NCBI RefSeq assembly: GCF_017355875.1
Contig: NZ_JAFEWC010000003.1
Location: forward strand, 625,001-689,000
From: Aridibaculum aurantiacum
GTDB lineage: Bacteria > Bacteroidota > Bacteroidia > Chitinophagales > Chitinophagaceae
Length of the DNA: 64,000 nucleotides
Direction of reading: 5' to 3'
Positions 18,624-28,035 of the stretch are shown one piece after another (position 1 is the first letter of the stretch; the number at the start of each line of letters is the position of its first letter). Made by a program: the position numbers and the translations under genes. The notes beneath the pieces were generated by a model, which did no database searches, was not told where the DNA came from, and saw nothing but the letters and a program-made list of their open reading frames with translations.

Positions 18624-19994
18624 CTACTTCTTCAAATCAGCGTAGAACTGGTGGAAGTAAGGAATAGTTTCGATGCCTTTGTAAAAGTTTGCAATGTCGA
18701 ATTTCTCGTTCGGGCTGTGCAGGTTGTCGCTGTCAAGACCAAAGCCAAGGAAGATGGTTTTAAGACCAAGAACACTTTCGAACAACGAGGTAATAGGAAT
18801 ACTTCCACCACCACGAACAGGAACAGGTTGCTTATTAAAAGTTGCTTCAATTGCCTTAGCAGCTGCCTGGTATTCTATACTGTCAACAGGTGTCAGGTAA
18901 GGATCGCCACCATGATGTTCTTCGGCCTTAACCGTGATGTATGGCGGCGCGATTGATTGAAGGTGATTGATGACAAGCTCGGTGATCTTTTTGCTCGTTT
19001 GATTTGGAACAAGACGGCAGCTGATCTTAGCAAATGCTTTAGAAGGAAGAACTGTCTTGGCACCTTCTCCTGTGTATCCACCCCAAATACCATTTACTTC
19101 AAGCGTAGGACGAATGCCTGTGCGCTCATTGGTAGAATAACCTTTTTCTCCCCACAGTTCCTGCACACCAAGATCTGTTTTGTATTCTTCTTCATCATAA
19201 GGAGCCTTGGCCATCTCTGCTCTTTCTGCATCGGAAGACTCCAGCACATCATCATAAAAACCAGGAATGGTAATGTGGTTGTTTTCGTCGTGCATGCTTG
19301 CTATCATCTTAGCCAAAATAGTAATAGGGTTGGCTACTGCACCACCATATACGCCGCTATGCAAGTCACGATTAGGGCCTGTTACTTCTACTTCTATGTA
19401 AGTAAGTCCGCGTACACCAACATCAAGGCTTGGGTTTTCCAAGCTGATCATTGCTGTGTCGCTTATCAGTATCACATCTGCCTGCAGCATCTCTTTCTTC
19501 TCCTGGATAAAGGTTGCCAGGTTTGGACTTCCTACCTCTTCTTCACCTTCTATAATGAACTTAACATTGGTAGGAAGAGAATTGGTCTGCACCATTGTTT
19601 CCAGTGCTTTGATGTGCATGTAGAACTGGCCTTTATCGTCGCATGCGCCACGTGCATAGATCTTACCATCTTTAATCACTGGTTCAAAAGGTCCGCTGTG
19701 CCACAGGTTAAGAGGATCAGCAGGCTGTACATCGTAGTGTCCGTATACAAGCACGGTAGGTTTGGATGGGTCTATAATCTTTTCTCCGTAAACTACAGGG
19801 TGACCTGCGGTTGGAAATATTTCTACTTTATCTGCGCCAGCTTCCAGTAATTTTTCTTTTACTGCTTCGGCACATTTAGCCATATCATCTTTGTGTTCGC
19901 TTCGTGCGCTTATACTTGGAATGCGCAGCAGTTCCAATAACTCGTTTAAGAATTTATCCTTGTGTTGGTCCTGGTAATCTTTCCATGCCTGCAT
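18624..19994 (-). CDS. M20-family dipeptidase
   Basis: This 456-residue dizinc exopeptidase has the standard M20 residues: His86 in YGHYDVQPADP, the bridging Asp119 in GACDDKGQ, the catalytic Glu pair in EGEEEVGSPN near 151, a dimerisation-domain LHSGVYGG near 215, and a C-terminal HSPNEKFD metal ligand near 434. The length and order match the CNDP/DapE-like dipeptidases that cleave small cytosolic peptides. There is no signal peptide. It stands alone with its own terminator. Confidence 0.93.
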   Translation of the reverse strand: MQAWKDYQDQHKDKFLNELLELLRIPSISARSEHKDDMAKCAEAVKEKLLEAGADKVEIFPTAGHPVVYGEKIIDPSKPTVLVYGHYDVQPADPLNLWHSGPFEPVIKDGKIYARGACDDKGQFYMHIKALETMVQTNSLPTNVKFIIEGEEEVGSPNLATFIQEKKEMLQADVILISDTAMISLENPSLDVGVRGLTYIEVEVTGPNRDLHSGVYGGAVANPITILAKMIASMHDENNHITIPGFYDDVLESSDAERAEMAKAPYDEEEYKTDLGVQELWGEKGYSTNERTGIRPTLEVNGIWGGYTGEGAKTVLPSKAFAKISCRLVPNQTSKKITELVINHLQSIAPPYITVKAEEHHGGDPYLTPVDSIEYQAAAKAIEATFNKQPVPVRGGGSIPITSLFESVLGLKTIFLGFGLDSDNLHSPNEKFDIANFYKGIETIPYFHQFYADLKK

Positions 19995-20136
19995 GGTTAT
20001 GTTTTTTTAGCGATGAATAAAAAAATACAATGGCTGCGAATATACTGAGTATAGCACGAGTGAAAAAAGCTAGTAGCTCATCCACCACCTATAGCAGAAT
20101 AATCTATCTTTAATCTATCTGTTTAAACCTATACAT

Positions 20137-20793
20137 ATGAAGATCTATTTTTATGCGGTCATTTTGGTTGCAATAACATCCATGGCTGGTAGTTGTAAAA
20201 AAAATACCGATGCAACTGCTTCTGCTAATTTTGGTCCGCTTACTGCAGGTAGCTCCTGGACTTACCGCTCTACCACTGATGGTGGCCCGCCATCCAATTA
20301 TACTATTACTGCTACCAATAGGGATACACAAGTAAACAACAGAACATACAGGGTGCTTACCACCAGTACCGGCGAAAATCAATATCGCAACAAAAGCGGC
20401 AATGAGTATTATGACTTTGGTACTATCACCGACCTTAATGTTCAGCTTGAGCAACTTTACCTGAAGGATAACGCGGCTGTCAATGCAACATGGAAATCTA
20501 CAGTACCTTTTACAGTACCGCAGTTTCCTGTAACCTTTACGGCTACTATGCTTTATACCATTAAAGAGAAAGGTATATCCCGTACTGTTAATGGTGTAAA
20601 CTTTAGTAATGTGATCAGGGTAGGATTAGATGTATCTGTAGAGCCATCTATAGGAAAGATAGTGGATGCGGATATGTATTACGCAGCCGGTGTAGGACTA
20701 ATAGAAAGCCGCTATGTTGTTCAGTCTATACCATTAGCAGGAATAAGTGGATCTACTACCACTGAAGTACTTACATCCTATACGATTAAGTAA
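20137..20793 (+). CDS. Hypothetical lipoprotein
   Basis: The 218-residue product has a type II signal with the lipobox MAGSC (Cys near residue 20), followed by KKNTDAT. The mature part looks like beta-strand-rich secreted domain: SSWTYRSTTDG, TATNRDTQVNNRTYRVL and a C-terminal LTSYTIK. I recognise no named family beyond general Bacteroidota envelope lipoproteins. It is flanked by divergent and convergent genes and so is probably monocistronic. Confidence 0.75.
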   Translation: MKIYFYAVILVAITSMAGSCKKNTDATASANFGPLTAGSSWTYRSTTDGGPPSNYTITATNRDTQVNNRTYRVLTTSTGENQYRNKSGNEYYDFGTITDLNVQLEQLYLKDNAAVNATWKSTVPFTVPQFPVTFTATMLYTIKEKGISRTVNGVNFSNVIRVGLDVSVEPSIGKIVDADMYYAAGVGLIESRYVVQSIPLAGISGSTTTEVLTSYTIK

Positions 20794-20973
20794 ATCAAAA
20801 ATTTCTGGTAAAACGTTTTGACGTTACACTTTAGCACTTAATTTCGCTGTCAAGATTGCACAGCCATCTATCAGCCTTTGTCGTTTCTTCTCAGCTTGAA
20901 AAACTAATTTGAGAAGTTACTACAGAGGCTGAGCCAATTATAGGGAGTACTGTTTTTTTATGAACTTGAGAAA

Positions 20974-21957
20974 CTATAAGTGATGCTTCTTATTACGCAG
21001 CAGGTTGTCCAGGTTCCATTCCACTTTTGTTTCAAATTCATGTTGGCGTACGGTACATTCAAACTTATTGCACAAGCGGCAGCTAAAAGGAAGGCAGCCA
21101 TCTGTATGAACAAAAAATTCTATTGCATCGCCAAATTCCGAGGAAGCAAAATTTACTAAAGCATCTATCTCTTCATGCGCTTCGTGCACATTGAGGTACC
21201 AGGGCACTGTAAGATGACAATCGATGTGCAGCCGGCTACCATATTTTATGATGCGCAGGTTGTGAAGGTCTATCCAGTTAACACGCCTGTTTTTGTTCAG
21301 TGTATCTACCATCCTTTGCAGCAGGATGATGTCTCTTTCATCCATGATGCCTGCCATAGATAAACGAACGATCCTGTAGCCGGTGTAGATGATAAAGCTA
21401 CCCATGGCACCGGCTATTAATTTATCAAGCCATACAAAACCTGTTAAGGTCATTACTACCAAACCTACGGTTACTGCAATGGTGCTATAGGTATCGACTA
21501 CCAGGTGTCGGCCACTCGCTACAAGTGCAAGGCTGCTGTTTTTCTTTCCAATGCTAATGCAGATCCTGCCTGCTATATAATTAAATACAGCAGTAGAAGC
21601 TACCAGTATCATTCCTGTATTCAATTGAAAGATCCTGGTAGGTTCTATAATGGTGCGGATAGTCTCGTACAGTATCAGCACTCCTGCCGCAATGATAAGA
21701 GTACCTTCTACCGCTGCAGATATGAACTCAGCTTTTCCATGACCGTATGGATGGTCGGCATCAATGGGTTTGGCGGCGATGTACAGGCTGTACAAGCCTA
21801 TACCACCAGCTACCACATTCACCATACTTTCCAATGCATCAGAAAGTATAGCTACAGAATTGGTGAGGTAGTAGGCAATGATCTTTGCAAGAAAAAGCAC
21901 AATGGATAACGCCGTGATCCACTTTTGAACTTTGAGGTTGTACTGTGCCGTTTGCAA
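20974..21957 (-). CDS. Cation diffusion facilitator (CDF) transporter with a Cys-rich C-terminus
   Basis: CDF proteins export divalent metals by proton antiport. The 327-residue protein has six predicted membrane helices, the N-terminal LSDALESMVN site with Asp40, the DADHPYGHGK loop and the HLVVD site of helix 5. The Asp usually four residues after Asp40 is Ser here, so the metal preference may not be zinc. The cytoplasmic domain ends with an unusual cluster, HTDGCLPFSC and CNKFEC, that could bind a metal. The start lies 5 bp after the osmC stop, so the two genes are in one operon. Confidence 0.88.
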   Translation of the reverse strand: MQTAQYNLKVQKWITALSIVLFLAKIIAYYLTNSVAILSDALESMVNVVAGGIGLYSLYIAAKPIDADHPYGHGKAEFISAAVEGTLIIAAGVLILYETIRTIIEPTRIFQLNTGMILVASTAVFNYIAGRICISIGKKNSSLALVASGRHLVVDTYSTIAVTVGLVVMTLTGFVWLDKLIAGAMGSFIIYTGYRIVRLSMAGIMDERDIILLQRMVDTLNKNRRVNWIDLHNLRIIKYGSRLHIDCHLTVPWYLNVHEAHEEIDALVNFASSEFGDAIEFFVHTDGCLPFSCRLCNKFECTVRQHEFETKVEWNLDNLLRNKKHHL

Positions 21958-21962
21958 TGCTG

Positions 21963-22370
21963 CTACTTATGAACGATTGTATAATTGATAGGACAATGTT
22001 TCTTTAGCATAATTGATATGCCACAATATTTTTCCTGCGAAAGCTCCACAGCTCTTTTAAATTTTGCTTCATCTTCAGCAGATGCATCTGTTATGTAAGT
22101 AACATTTATTTGAGTGAAGACTTTCGGATCTTCTGTCGTTTGTTCTGCTTCAGCTACTATTTCCAGCAATGAATATTCAACCTTCATTTTTTTCAGGATC
22201 ATCACAATATCTATTCCACTGCAGGCGCAAAGGCTGCAAAGCAAAAGGCGTTTTGGGCTCATGCCAGTATTGTGTCCGCCACCAGCTACGGTTGTATCTA
22301 TAGCCACATGATGTTCATCTGATATGCCTTCAAAAGAAAGGTCTTTGATCCAGCGCGTTTTTATTTGCAT
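21963..22370 (-). CDS. OsmC-family protein
   Basis: This 135-residue protein has the two peroxidatic-type cysteine sites of the OsmC/Ohr fold: LLLCSLCACSGIDIV near residue 47-60 and EKYCGIS near 113. The family reduces organic or fatty-acid hydroperoxides, though several members have unclear substrates. It sits between lptF/G (49 bp upstream) and the CDF gene (5 bp downstream) in one direction, so co-transcription is likely. Confidence 0.88.
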   Translation of the reverse strand: MQIKTRWIKDLSFEGISDEHHVAIDTTVAGGGHNTGMSPKRLLLCSLCACSGIDIVMILKKMKVEYSLLEIVAEAEQTTEDPKVFTQINVTYITDASAEDEAKFKRAVELSQEKYCGISIMLKKHCPINYTIVHK

Positions 22371-22419
22371 GCTTTAAAATTTGGATGCAAGGTAAAACCG
22401 GCTGGCGAAACAAAAGGTA

Positions 22420-23868
22420 TTAAGCGTGCTGCGGTTTCTTCTTGCGGATGTTTAACACCAGCTGCCTGATCTTTTTGAAGTTGCGGTAGTAAGATTCTTT
22501 ATTAAAAAGAGTAGAGTCGCGCATGGCTTTATAGGTAAGAAAAATACCAAAAGGAATAAGTACTGCAGTGGAAAGCCACATGCCTCCAAAAGGGGTCATC
22601 ACACCTTCTTTTACAAACTTTTCGCCAAACGTATTGAACAGGTGAAAGATGACAAAGAAGATAACGGCAAACACAAGCGGTAATCCAAGCCCACCTTTGC
22701 GAATGATAGATCCAAGCGGAGCGCCTATAAGAAAAAGTACAATACAGGCTACAGACAAGGTTAGTTTGCGATGCCATTCAATCAGGTGAAATCGGTAATC
22801 CTGCCGTTTTCCCTGGTATTCTCCTGACAGCATATCAACGGCAGAAATGGCACCATTAACCTGTTGTACAGCTCTATCAGTTACAAGATTGTATGCGGAG
22901 TCTGGAATGATGTCGCGGATAGAAGTTACTTTACCAATAGCTTTCTTATCAACTTTTACAAGACCTGAATCTTTGTATTGAGGAAATGTGAGATAGCCGC
23001 TTAATTGTGATTGACCTCTGATGGCAAAATGATTTTTAAACCTGGCTAACGAGTCGATCACGGTATTCAGCTGCCGGATGCTTAGCATTTTAAAATTGTC
23101 TTTGAAAGCGCTGTCCGACGTTTTGTTCATTTTAAATCCGCTCAGGTCAAGCACTTTCCTGTATTCTTTAAATCCAAGGCGAATGAACTCAGTATTGGTA
23201 GTAAGACGGTTTCCTTTTTCCTGGTAGCGCCAGCCATTCTTCAGGTCAAATTCCAGGAAACGCTTGTCATTGGAAACTCTCATGATACCACTTTCCGCCA
23301 CAATGCTGTGGTCCTGCAAGCCAAAACTTTTCTCGTAAATCACCACATTTTTAATACCGCTTCCATCCTTGGACTTGCTGCCTATCTTAATTACATAGCC
23401 ATCTATCTTATCGTAAAAGATGCCTTCTTTTATGTCGAATGCAGGTTTGGAAACAATGATGTCGTACTTAAGCGTATTCAGCTTTAGGTTTACAACAGGG
23501 ATGATATTATTGGCAAAAAGAAAAGCAATACCGGCAATAAAAATGGTAGTGATGAAAAGAGGCTGCATAAAGCGCAGCAGGGGAATACCTGCCGATTTTA
23601 TAGCCACCAGTTCGTACGTCTCGCCCAGGTTACCAAAGGTCATGATGGAAGAGAGTAGCAGTGCCAGTGGTAATGCAAGGGGTACATTGAAAGCAGCTAC
23701 ATAACCAGTAAGTTTGGCCAATGTAATGATGTCAAGTCCTTTGCCGACAAGGTCATCAATGTAAAGCCAAAAGAACTGCAGCACTAATACAAACAAGGAG
23801 ATGAAGAAAGTGGCAAAAAAAGGACCTACAAAAGCCTTGATAATTAATGCATCTAATTTTTTGATCAC
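22420..23868 (-). CDS. LptF/LptG-family LPS export permease (YjgP/YjgQ)
   Basis: LptF and LptG form the membrane part of the LptB2FG transporter that extracts LPS from the inner membrane. This 482-residue protein has three N-terminal helices (about 12-120, including FNVPLALPLALLLSSIMTFGNLGETYEL), a large periplasmic beta-jellyroll domain (about 125-355), and three C-terminal helices (about 360-455). Bacteroidota often have a long version like this. I cannot say whether it is F or G. An exact TAnnTTTG element lies 29 bp upstream. Confidence 0.92.
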   Translation of the reverse strand: MIKKLDALIIKAFVGPFFATFFISLFVLVLQFFWLYIDDLVGKGLDIITLAKLTGYVAAFNVPLALPLALLLSSIMTFGNLGETYELVAIKSAGIPLLRFMQPLFITTIFIAGIAFLFANNIIPVVNLKLNTLKYDIIVSKPAFDIKEGIFYDKIDGYVIKIGSKSKDGSGIKNVVIYEKSFGLQDHSIVAESGIMRVSNDKRFLEFDLKNGWRYQEKGNRLTTNTEFIRLGFKEYRKVLDLSGFKMNKTSDSAFKDNFKMLSIRQLNTVIDSLARFKNHFAIRGQSQLSGYLTFPQYKDSGLVKVDKKAIGKVTSIRDIIPDSAYNLVTDRAVQQVNGAISAVDMLSGEYQGKRQDYRFHLIEWHRKLTLSVACIVLFLIGAPLGSIIRKGGLGLPLVFAVIFFVIFHLFNTFGEKFVKEGVMTPFGGMWLSTAVLIPFGIFLTYKAMRDSTLFNKESYYRNFKKIRQLVLNIRKKKPQHA

Positions 23869-23896
23869 CTTGTTTATTTTTTCTGAGCTGCGGCAA

Positions 23897-23904
23897 CAAA
23901 TGTA
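23897..23904 (-). promoter_or_regulatory. -7 element for the lptF/G-osmC-CDF run
   Basis: The reverse strand reads TACATTTG, an exact TAnnTTTG match, 29 bp before the permease start. No clear -33 TTG was found. Confidence 0.5.
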
Positions 23905-23965
23905 AAGGATTACATTCTGCCATAGGTAAATAGGCTAAAGGCCTGATGTTTTTAACAATCGTTTC

Positions 23966-24547
23966 ATGTCGTCACTTACACCATACGAGTTTAGCCTGGT
24001 CACTGATGCCGCTATTATTAGGGCTAAAAATGATGTTATAGATAAAGTAGCATCCAAGTTTGCAGCACTGAGTGAAAGATACCAGCAGGTATTGGTGTCG
24101 GTAAATGACCAACCAAGTACCATCCCTCCGAAGATCTCGAAAGGAGAGAAGTATGAAGGTTTACCATACCTGGTTTTGGATTATCCAAGGCTTTTCAAAC
24201 AAGAAGGAATACAGGCCATACGAACCTTGTTTTGGTGGGGCAATTACTTCAGCATTACGCTACACCTGCAGGGAAAGTTTCAACAGCAATATTTACCTAA
24301 TGTAGAATATGCTTGGAAGCAGAACAAGTTTGATAACTGGCAAATACAGGTGGGTGGCGATATGTGGCAGCATGCCGTTAATGAAAATTATATTCCTGTA
24401 GCACAACAGCAGGTAGAGCAGTTAAAGCAAATGGACTTTATAAAGCTGGCAAAAAAAATCCCACTGCAAGAGTGGGATAATATCGAGGCATTACTAATGC
24501 CGGAGTTTACAAAACTCGTAGAAGTGCTTTATGCACCAATGCGATGA
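23966..24547 (+). CDS. Conserved hypothetical protein
   Basis: This 193-residue cytosolic protein begins MSSLTPYEFSLV and contains a conserved-looking core KGEKYEGLPYLVLDYPRLF followed by FWWGNYFSITLHLQG. It has no signal peptide or membrane helix. I know similar Bacteroidota proteins only as hypothetical. Its 3' end overlaps the convergent START-like gene by 19 bp, so the two transcripts are antisense at their ends. Confidence 0.75.
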   Translation: MSSLTPYEFSLVTDAAIIRAKNDVIDKVASKFAALSERYQQVLVSVNDQPSTIPPKISKGEKYEGLPYLVLDYPRLFKQEGIQAIRTLFWWGNYFSITLHLQGKFQQQYLPNVEYAWKQNKFDNWQIQVGGDMWQHAVNENYIPVAQQQVEQLKQMDFIKLAKKIPLQEWDNIEALLMPEFTKLVEVLYAPMR

Positions 24548-24912
24548 AACAGGTCTTTTATCTGGTATTCCCAAACCCTGCTTTGGTCAGCTATATCTTT
24601 CTTTTCAGCAAAATCTTTGATAACTAAAATTGTTTGGTTGGTTACTTCGGATTTTTCTATCTGGAACTCGAAATATTCTTCTTTGGGAGCATGAAGCCAA
24701 TGAAACCTTACATACTTGTTTTCCTGCATTTCTACCAGTTCAGCTTTCTCGGTAGAGTCATTCCATGTAAAACTGAAAATATGTTCTTTATTCTCGTCTA
24801 CTTTATCAGCAAACCATTCGCCAAGGCCGGCAGGGGTACTTAAAAATTCAAATAAGATACTGGGAGAGCTCCTCACCGGATATTCTAATGTAAACAATTG
24901 CTTTTTGCTCAT
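24529..24912 (-). CDS. START-like/SRPBCC domain protein
   Basis: The 127-residue product from the ATG at 24912 (MSKKQLFTLEYPV) has the SRPBCC/AHSA1-like beginning (PVRSSPSILFEFLSTPAGLGEWFAD) and the strands FSFTWNDS and KYVRFHWL typical of the helix-grip fold. A longer frame adds 12 residues upstream (MHTSFLKDKRIY), which I consider untranslated. The fold binds small hydrophobic ligands; the ligand is unknown. The 3' end overlaps the convergent gene by 19 bp. Confidence 0.82.
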   Translation of the reverse strand: MSKKQLFTLEYPVRSSPSILFEFLSTPAGLGEWFADKVDENKEHIFSFTWNDSTEKAELVEMQENKYVRFHWLHAPKEEYFEFQIEKSEVTNQTILVIKDFAEKKDIADQSRVWEYQIKDLFHRIGA

Positions 24913-25189
24913 ATAAATCCTTTTGTCCTTCAAAAACGAAGTGTGCAATAATATTAAATTCCTGATAGAGCCAAAATATTTTTTTTACTTCCAGATTTCC
25001 ATCCCTTTTCTCAAGGTAAATCCTGCAGAATTATTGTCATTTTCTTCCTTCAATTATCCTATTAAAAATTTTTGGATTGTGTTCTATATATAACTTATAT
25101 TGCTAATAATTCTTCCCCCGGAATTCAAAAAAGTTCTTTCACACCAAACATATCATTAACTAATTGCATCACCCTTAAACACCGACCCT

Positions 25190-26062
25190 ATGAGTATGAG
25201 ACAACTCAAGATCACGAAATCAATTACCAATCGTGAATCACAAAGCCTTGAGAAATACCTTCAGGAGATTGGAAAAGTAGACCTTATTAGCGCGGAAGAA
25301 GAAGTAGAATTAGCAAAGAAAATAAAGCTCGGAGACCAGGTAGCACTGCACAGGCTAACGAAAGCAAACCTCAGGTTTGTAGTATCAGTAGCCAAGCAGT
25401 ATCAAAACCAGGGGCTCACATTACCTGACCTTATTAATGAAGGTAACCTTGGCCTTATCAAAGCCGCCCAGCGTTTTGATGAAACAAAGGGATTTAAATT
25501 TATTTCCTATGCCGTTTGGTGGATCAGGCAAACGATCCTCCAGGCACTTGCCGAACAAAGCCGCATCGTCAGGTTGCCACTCAACAAAGTTGGTCTTACC
25601 AACCGTATTAGTAAAGCATTCCAATTACTGGAGCAGGAATTCGAACGTGAGCCAACAGCTGAAGAATTAGCTGACCTGTTGGATATACGAACAGAAGAAG
25701 TTGCGGCAACACTTAATATGTCTAACAGGCATATCAGTGTCGACAGCCCGGTAGTGGATGGCGAAGAAAACACTTTGATGGACATTCTTACCAATCCCAA
25801 TGCTACACTAAGCGACGAAAACCTGGTTCACCATGAATCGCTCAAGTTGGAGATAGACCGTTCGCTTCAAACACTTACAGAACGACAAAAGGATGTTATC
25901 TGCTTTTTCTATGGAATAGGCGTTGATCATCCATTGAGCCTGGAAGATATAGGCGAACGCTACCATCTTACCCGCGAAAGAGTTCGCCAGATAAAGGATA
26001 AAGCCATCAATAAACTGCGCACTACATCAAGGTGTAAGCAGTTGCGGGTTTACCTCGGATAA
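25190..26062 (+). CDS. rpoD: Principal RNA polymerase sigma factor (RpoD/SigA)
   Basis: This 290-residue sigma-70 factor lacks region 1.1, as is usual for the Bacteroidota housekeeping sigma that reads TTG/TAnnTTTG promoters. Region 1.2 is [14 protein letters not shown], region 2 runs through [17 protein letters not shown] to [15 protein letters not shown], region 3 covers about 150-210, and region 4 has the helix-turn-helix [18 protein letters not shown] near 255. The second ATG at 25196 gives the family's usual [15 protein letters not shown] start and is probably the one used. A terminator with eight T residues follows. Confidence 0.95.
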   Translation: MSMRQLKITKSITNRESQSLEKYLQEIGKVDLISAEEEVELAKKIKLGDQVALHRLTKANLRFVVSVAKQYQNQGLTLPDLINEGNLGLIKAAQRFDETKGFKFISYAVWWIRQTILQALAEQSRIVRLPLNKVGLTNRISKAFQLLEQEFEREPTAEELADLLDIRTEEVAATLNMSNRHISVDSPVVDGEENTLMDILTNPNATLSDENLVHHESLKLEIDRSLQTLTERQKDVICFFYGIGVDHPLSLEDIGERYHLTRERVRQIKDKAINKLRTTSRCKQLRVYLG

Positions 26063-26090
26063 CTTGTTACTGTTTTTACCGCAATGCCAG

Positions 26091-26098
26091 TATATTTG
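26091..26098 (+). promoter_or_regulatory. -7 element upstream of ffh
   Basis: TATATTTG is an exact TAnnTTTG match, 80 bp before ffh. The nearest TTG lies 24 bp upstream, which is wide. The next hairpin would fall inside the transcript it starts. Confidence 0.4.
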
Positions 26099-26107
26099 CG
26101 GTTTTAG

Positions 26108-26145
26108 TAGTGAATATGACAATTGTTGTATTCACTATTTTTTTT
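26108..26145 (+). terminator. Terminator of rpoD or attenuator of ffh
   Basis: TAGTGAATA (26108-26116) and TATTCACTA (26129-26137) form a perfect 9-bp stem, followed by eight T. It ends rpoD, or acts as a leader attenuator if the promoter at 26091 is used. Confidence 0.75.
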
Positions 26146-26177
26146 GATTTTCGCAAGCTGATAAAATTTATATACCC

Positions 26178-27500
26178 ATGTTTGAATCACTGAGTGAGCG
26201 GTTGGAAAGTGCCTTTAAGAACCTGAAGGGAGAAGCAAAAGTTACAGAGTTGAATGTTGCCTCTACTATCAAAGAAATACGCAGGGCATTGGTAGACGCC
26301 GATGTGAATTACAAAATAGCTAAAGAATTTACCGATAAGGTAAAGGATGAAGCACTTGGAGCCAAGGTTATTAATGCGGTAAGCCCGGGACAGCTTATGA
26401 CCAAGATCGTAAAAGATCACCTGGCTGAACTGATGGGTGGAACTGAAACTCCTTTTAACGCTAATGGAAATCCTGCCATAGTACTTATTGCTGGATTACA
26501 AGGTAGTGGTAAAACTACTTTTAGCGGAAAGCTTGCTAATTATCTTAAATCAAAAGGTAAACACCCGCTGTTGGTAGCTGGTGATATCTATCGCCCAGCG
26601 GCCATCGACCAATTGATGGTTTTAGGTGGCCAGATAGGTGTGGAGGTATATAGTGAGCGAGAGAATAAAAATGCTGTTGAAATAGCGCAGAATGCCATCA
26701 AAGAAGCTAAGTCAAAGGGTAAAAATGTAGTAATTATTGATACCGCTGGTCGTTTGGCAATTGATGAAGTGATGATGACTGAGGTTGCTAACATCAAGTC
26801 TGCTGTAAATCCAAACGAGATACTTTTTGTGGTGGATAGTATGACAGGACAAGATGCAGTGAATACAGCAAAAGCCTTCAACGATCGTCTTGACTTTAGC
26901 GGTGTTGTACTTACCAAACTGGATGGTGACACCCGTGGAGGTGCTGCTTTATCTATCAAATACACGGTTGAGAAGCCTATCAAGTTTGTAAGCAGTGGCG
27001 AAAAAATGGATACGCTGGATGTGTTCTATCCTGAGCGTATGGCGCAGCGTATTTTAGGAATGGGTGATATCACCACGCTTGTTGAAAAAGCCCAGGCCCA
27101 ATACGATGAAGAGCAGGCAAAAAAGCTGGAAAAGAAGATCCGCAAAAACCAGTTTGACTTCCAGGATTTCCTTGACCAGCTGCAGCAGATAAAGAAGATG
27201 GGTAACCTGAAAGACCTGATGGCAATGATCCCTGGAGTAGGAAAAGCTATTAAAGATGTTGATATTAGCGATGATGCTTTTAAAGGAATTGAAGCTATAA
27301 TCAAGAGCATGACACCTTTTGAAAGAAGCAACCCGGATGAGATAGACCAGAGCCGCAAGCAACGTATAGCAAAAGGTTCGGGGAAGGATATAGCAGAAGT
27401 AAATGCCTTTATGAAGCAGTTTGAGCAGATGAGGGAAATGATGAAGATGATGAACAAAATGCCTATGGGCTTTGGCAAAATGCCCGGGATGAAACGTTAA
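26178..27500 (+). CDS. ffh: Signal recognition particle protein Ffh
   Basis: Ffh is the SRP54 GTPase that targets nascent membrane proteins with 4.5S RNA and FtsY. In 440 residues it has an N-domain (1-90), the P-loop GLQGSGKTTFSGK near 104-116, DTAGRL near 190, TKLDGD near 248, and a methionine-rich M domain (about 325-440) ending MNKMPMGFGKMPGMKR. Length and order are normal. No ffs RNA gene is visible beside it. Confidence 0.97.
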   Translation: MFESLSERLESAFKNLKGEAKVTELNVASTIKEIRRALVDADVNYKIAKEFTDKVKDEALGAKVINAVSPGQLMTKIVKDHLAELMGGTETPFNANGNPAIVLIAGLQGSGKTTFSGKLANYLKSKGKHPLLVAGDIYRPAAIDQLMVLGGQIGVEVYSERENKNAVEIAQNAIKEAKSKGKNVVIIDTAGRLAIDEVMMTEVANIKSAVNPNEILFVVDSMTGQDAVNTAKAFNDRLDFSGVVLTKLDGDTRGGAALSIKYTVEKPIKFVSSGEKMDTLDVFYPERMAQRILGMGDITTLVEKAQAQYDEEQAKKLEKKIRKNQFDFQDFLDQLQQIKKMGNLKDLMAMIPGVGKAIKDVDISDDAFKGIEAIIKSMTPFERSNPDEIDQSRKQRIAKGSGKDIAEVNAFMKQFEQMREMMKMMNKMPMGFGKMPGMKR

Positions 27501-27562
27501 TTAAAAGGATTTAATACATCTAACTCATTTGATACTTTAATTTCAGGGCACAAAAAAGACAA

Positions 27563-27988
27563 ATGAAAAAAATAGTTTTTACCCTTTTGAGCATCTGCAT
27601 GATAGCCATTGCTGCCAGTGCTCAAACTGCAGATGTAAGTAAAGATGCCGCTAAAGCTGCCAAAGCCGCTGAAAAGGAAGCAAAAGCAAAGTACAAGGCG
27701 TTGCAAACAGAGAACATTGTAAAGACACTAAAGCAAATCGGTGCTACTGATAAAGAGATCGCTGCTTTCCAGGAAGCTTTGCAAGATGCATCTGCTAAGG
27801 GAACTGAAATAAAGAAGAACGAAGCACTATCTGAAGAAGAAAAAGAATCTCAATTGAAAGCAAATGCAGATGCAAAAAATGCAAAGCTAAAAGAGATCAT
27901 TGGAGAAGCTCGTTACAAAGAGTATAACAGGATACGCAAAGAGCAAAAGCCTGCAGAAGAAGCCATTGTTGCTCCTTACAAGCAATAA
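27563..27988 (+). CDS. Hypothetical secreted helical protein
   Basis: This 141-residue protein has a Sec signal peptide (MKKIVFTLLSICMIAIAASAQ, cleavage near 21). The mature part is very rich in Ala, Lys and Glu (DAAKAAKAAEKEAKAKYKA) and should be almost entirely alpha-helical. The pattern NALSEEEKESQL...IIGEARYKEYNRIRKEQ recalls LTxxQ/Spy-like periplasmic proteins, but the key motif is not exact. It follows ffh after 62 bp and ends at a hairpin terminator. Confidence 0.75.
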   Translation: MKKIVFTLLSICMIAIAASAQTADVSKDAAKAAKAAEKEAKAKYKALQTENIVKTLKQIGATDKEIAAFQEALQDASAKGTEIKKNEALSEEEKESQLKANADAKNAKLKEIIGEARYKEYNRIRKEQKPAEEAIVAPYKQ

Positions 27989-28012
27989 AAATTTCTTGAT
28001 TGTTTTCAAAGA

Positions 28013-28035
28013 GGGGAGCAGTTGCTTCCCTTTTT
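28013..28035 (+). terminator. Terminator after the secreted helical protein
   Basis: GGGGAGCA and TGCTTCCC pair (one G-T) around GT and run into TTTTTG. Confidence 0.75.

Noticed and set aside
18957-19850. 297-codon forward ORF
   Set aside because: It lies fully antisense to the M20 dipeptidase, is Cys/aromatic-rich without domain character, and has no promoter.
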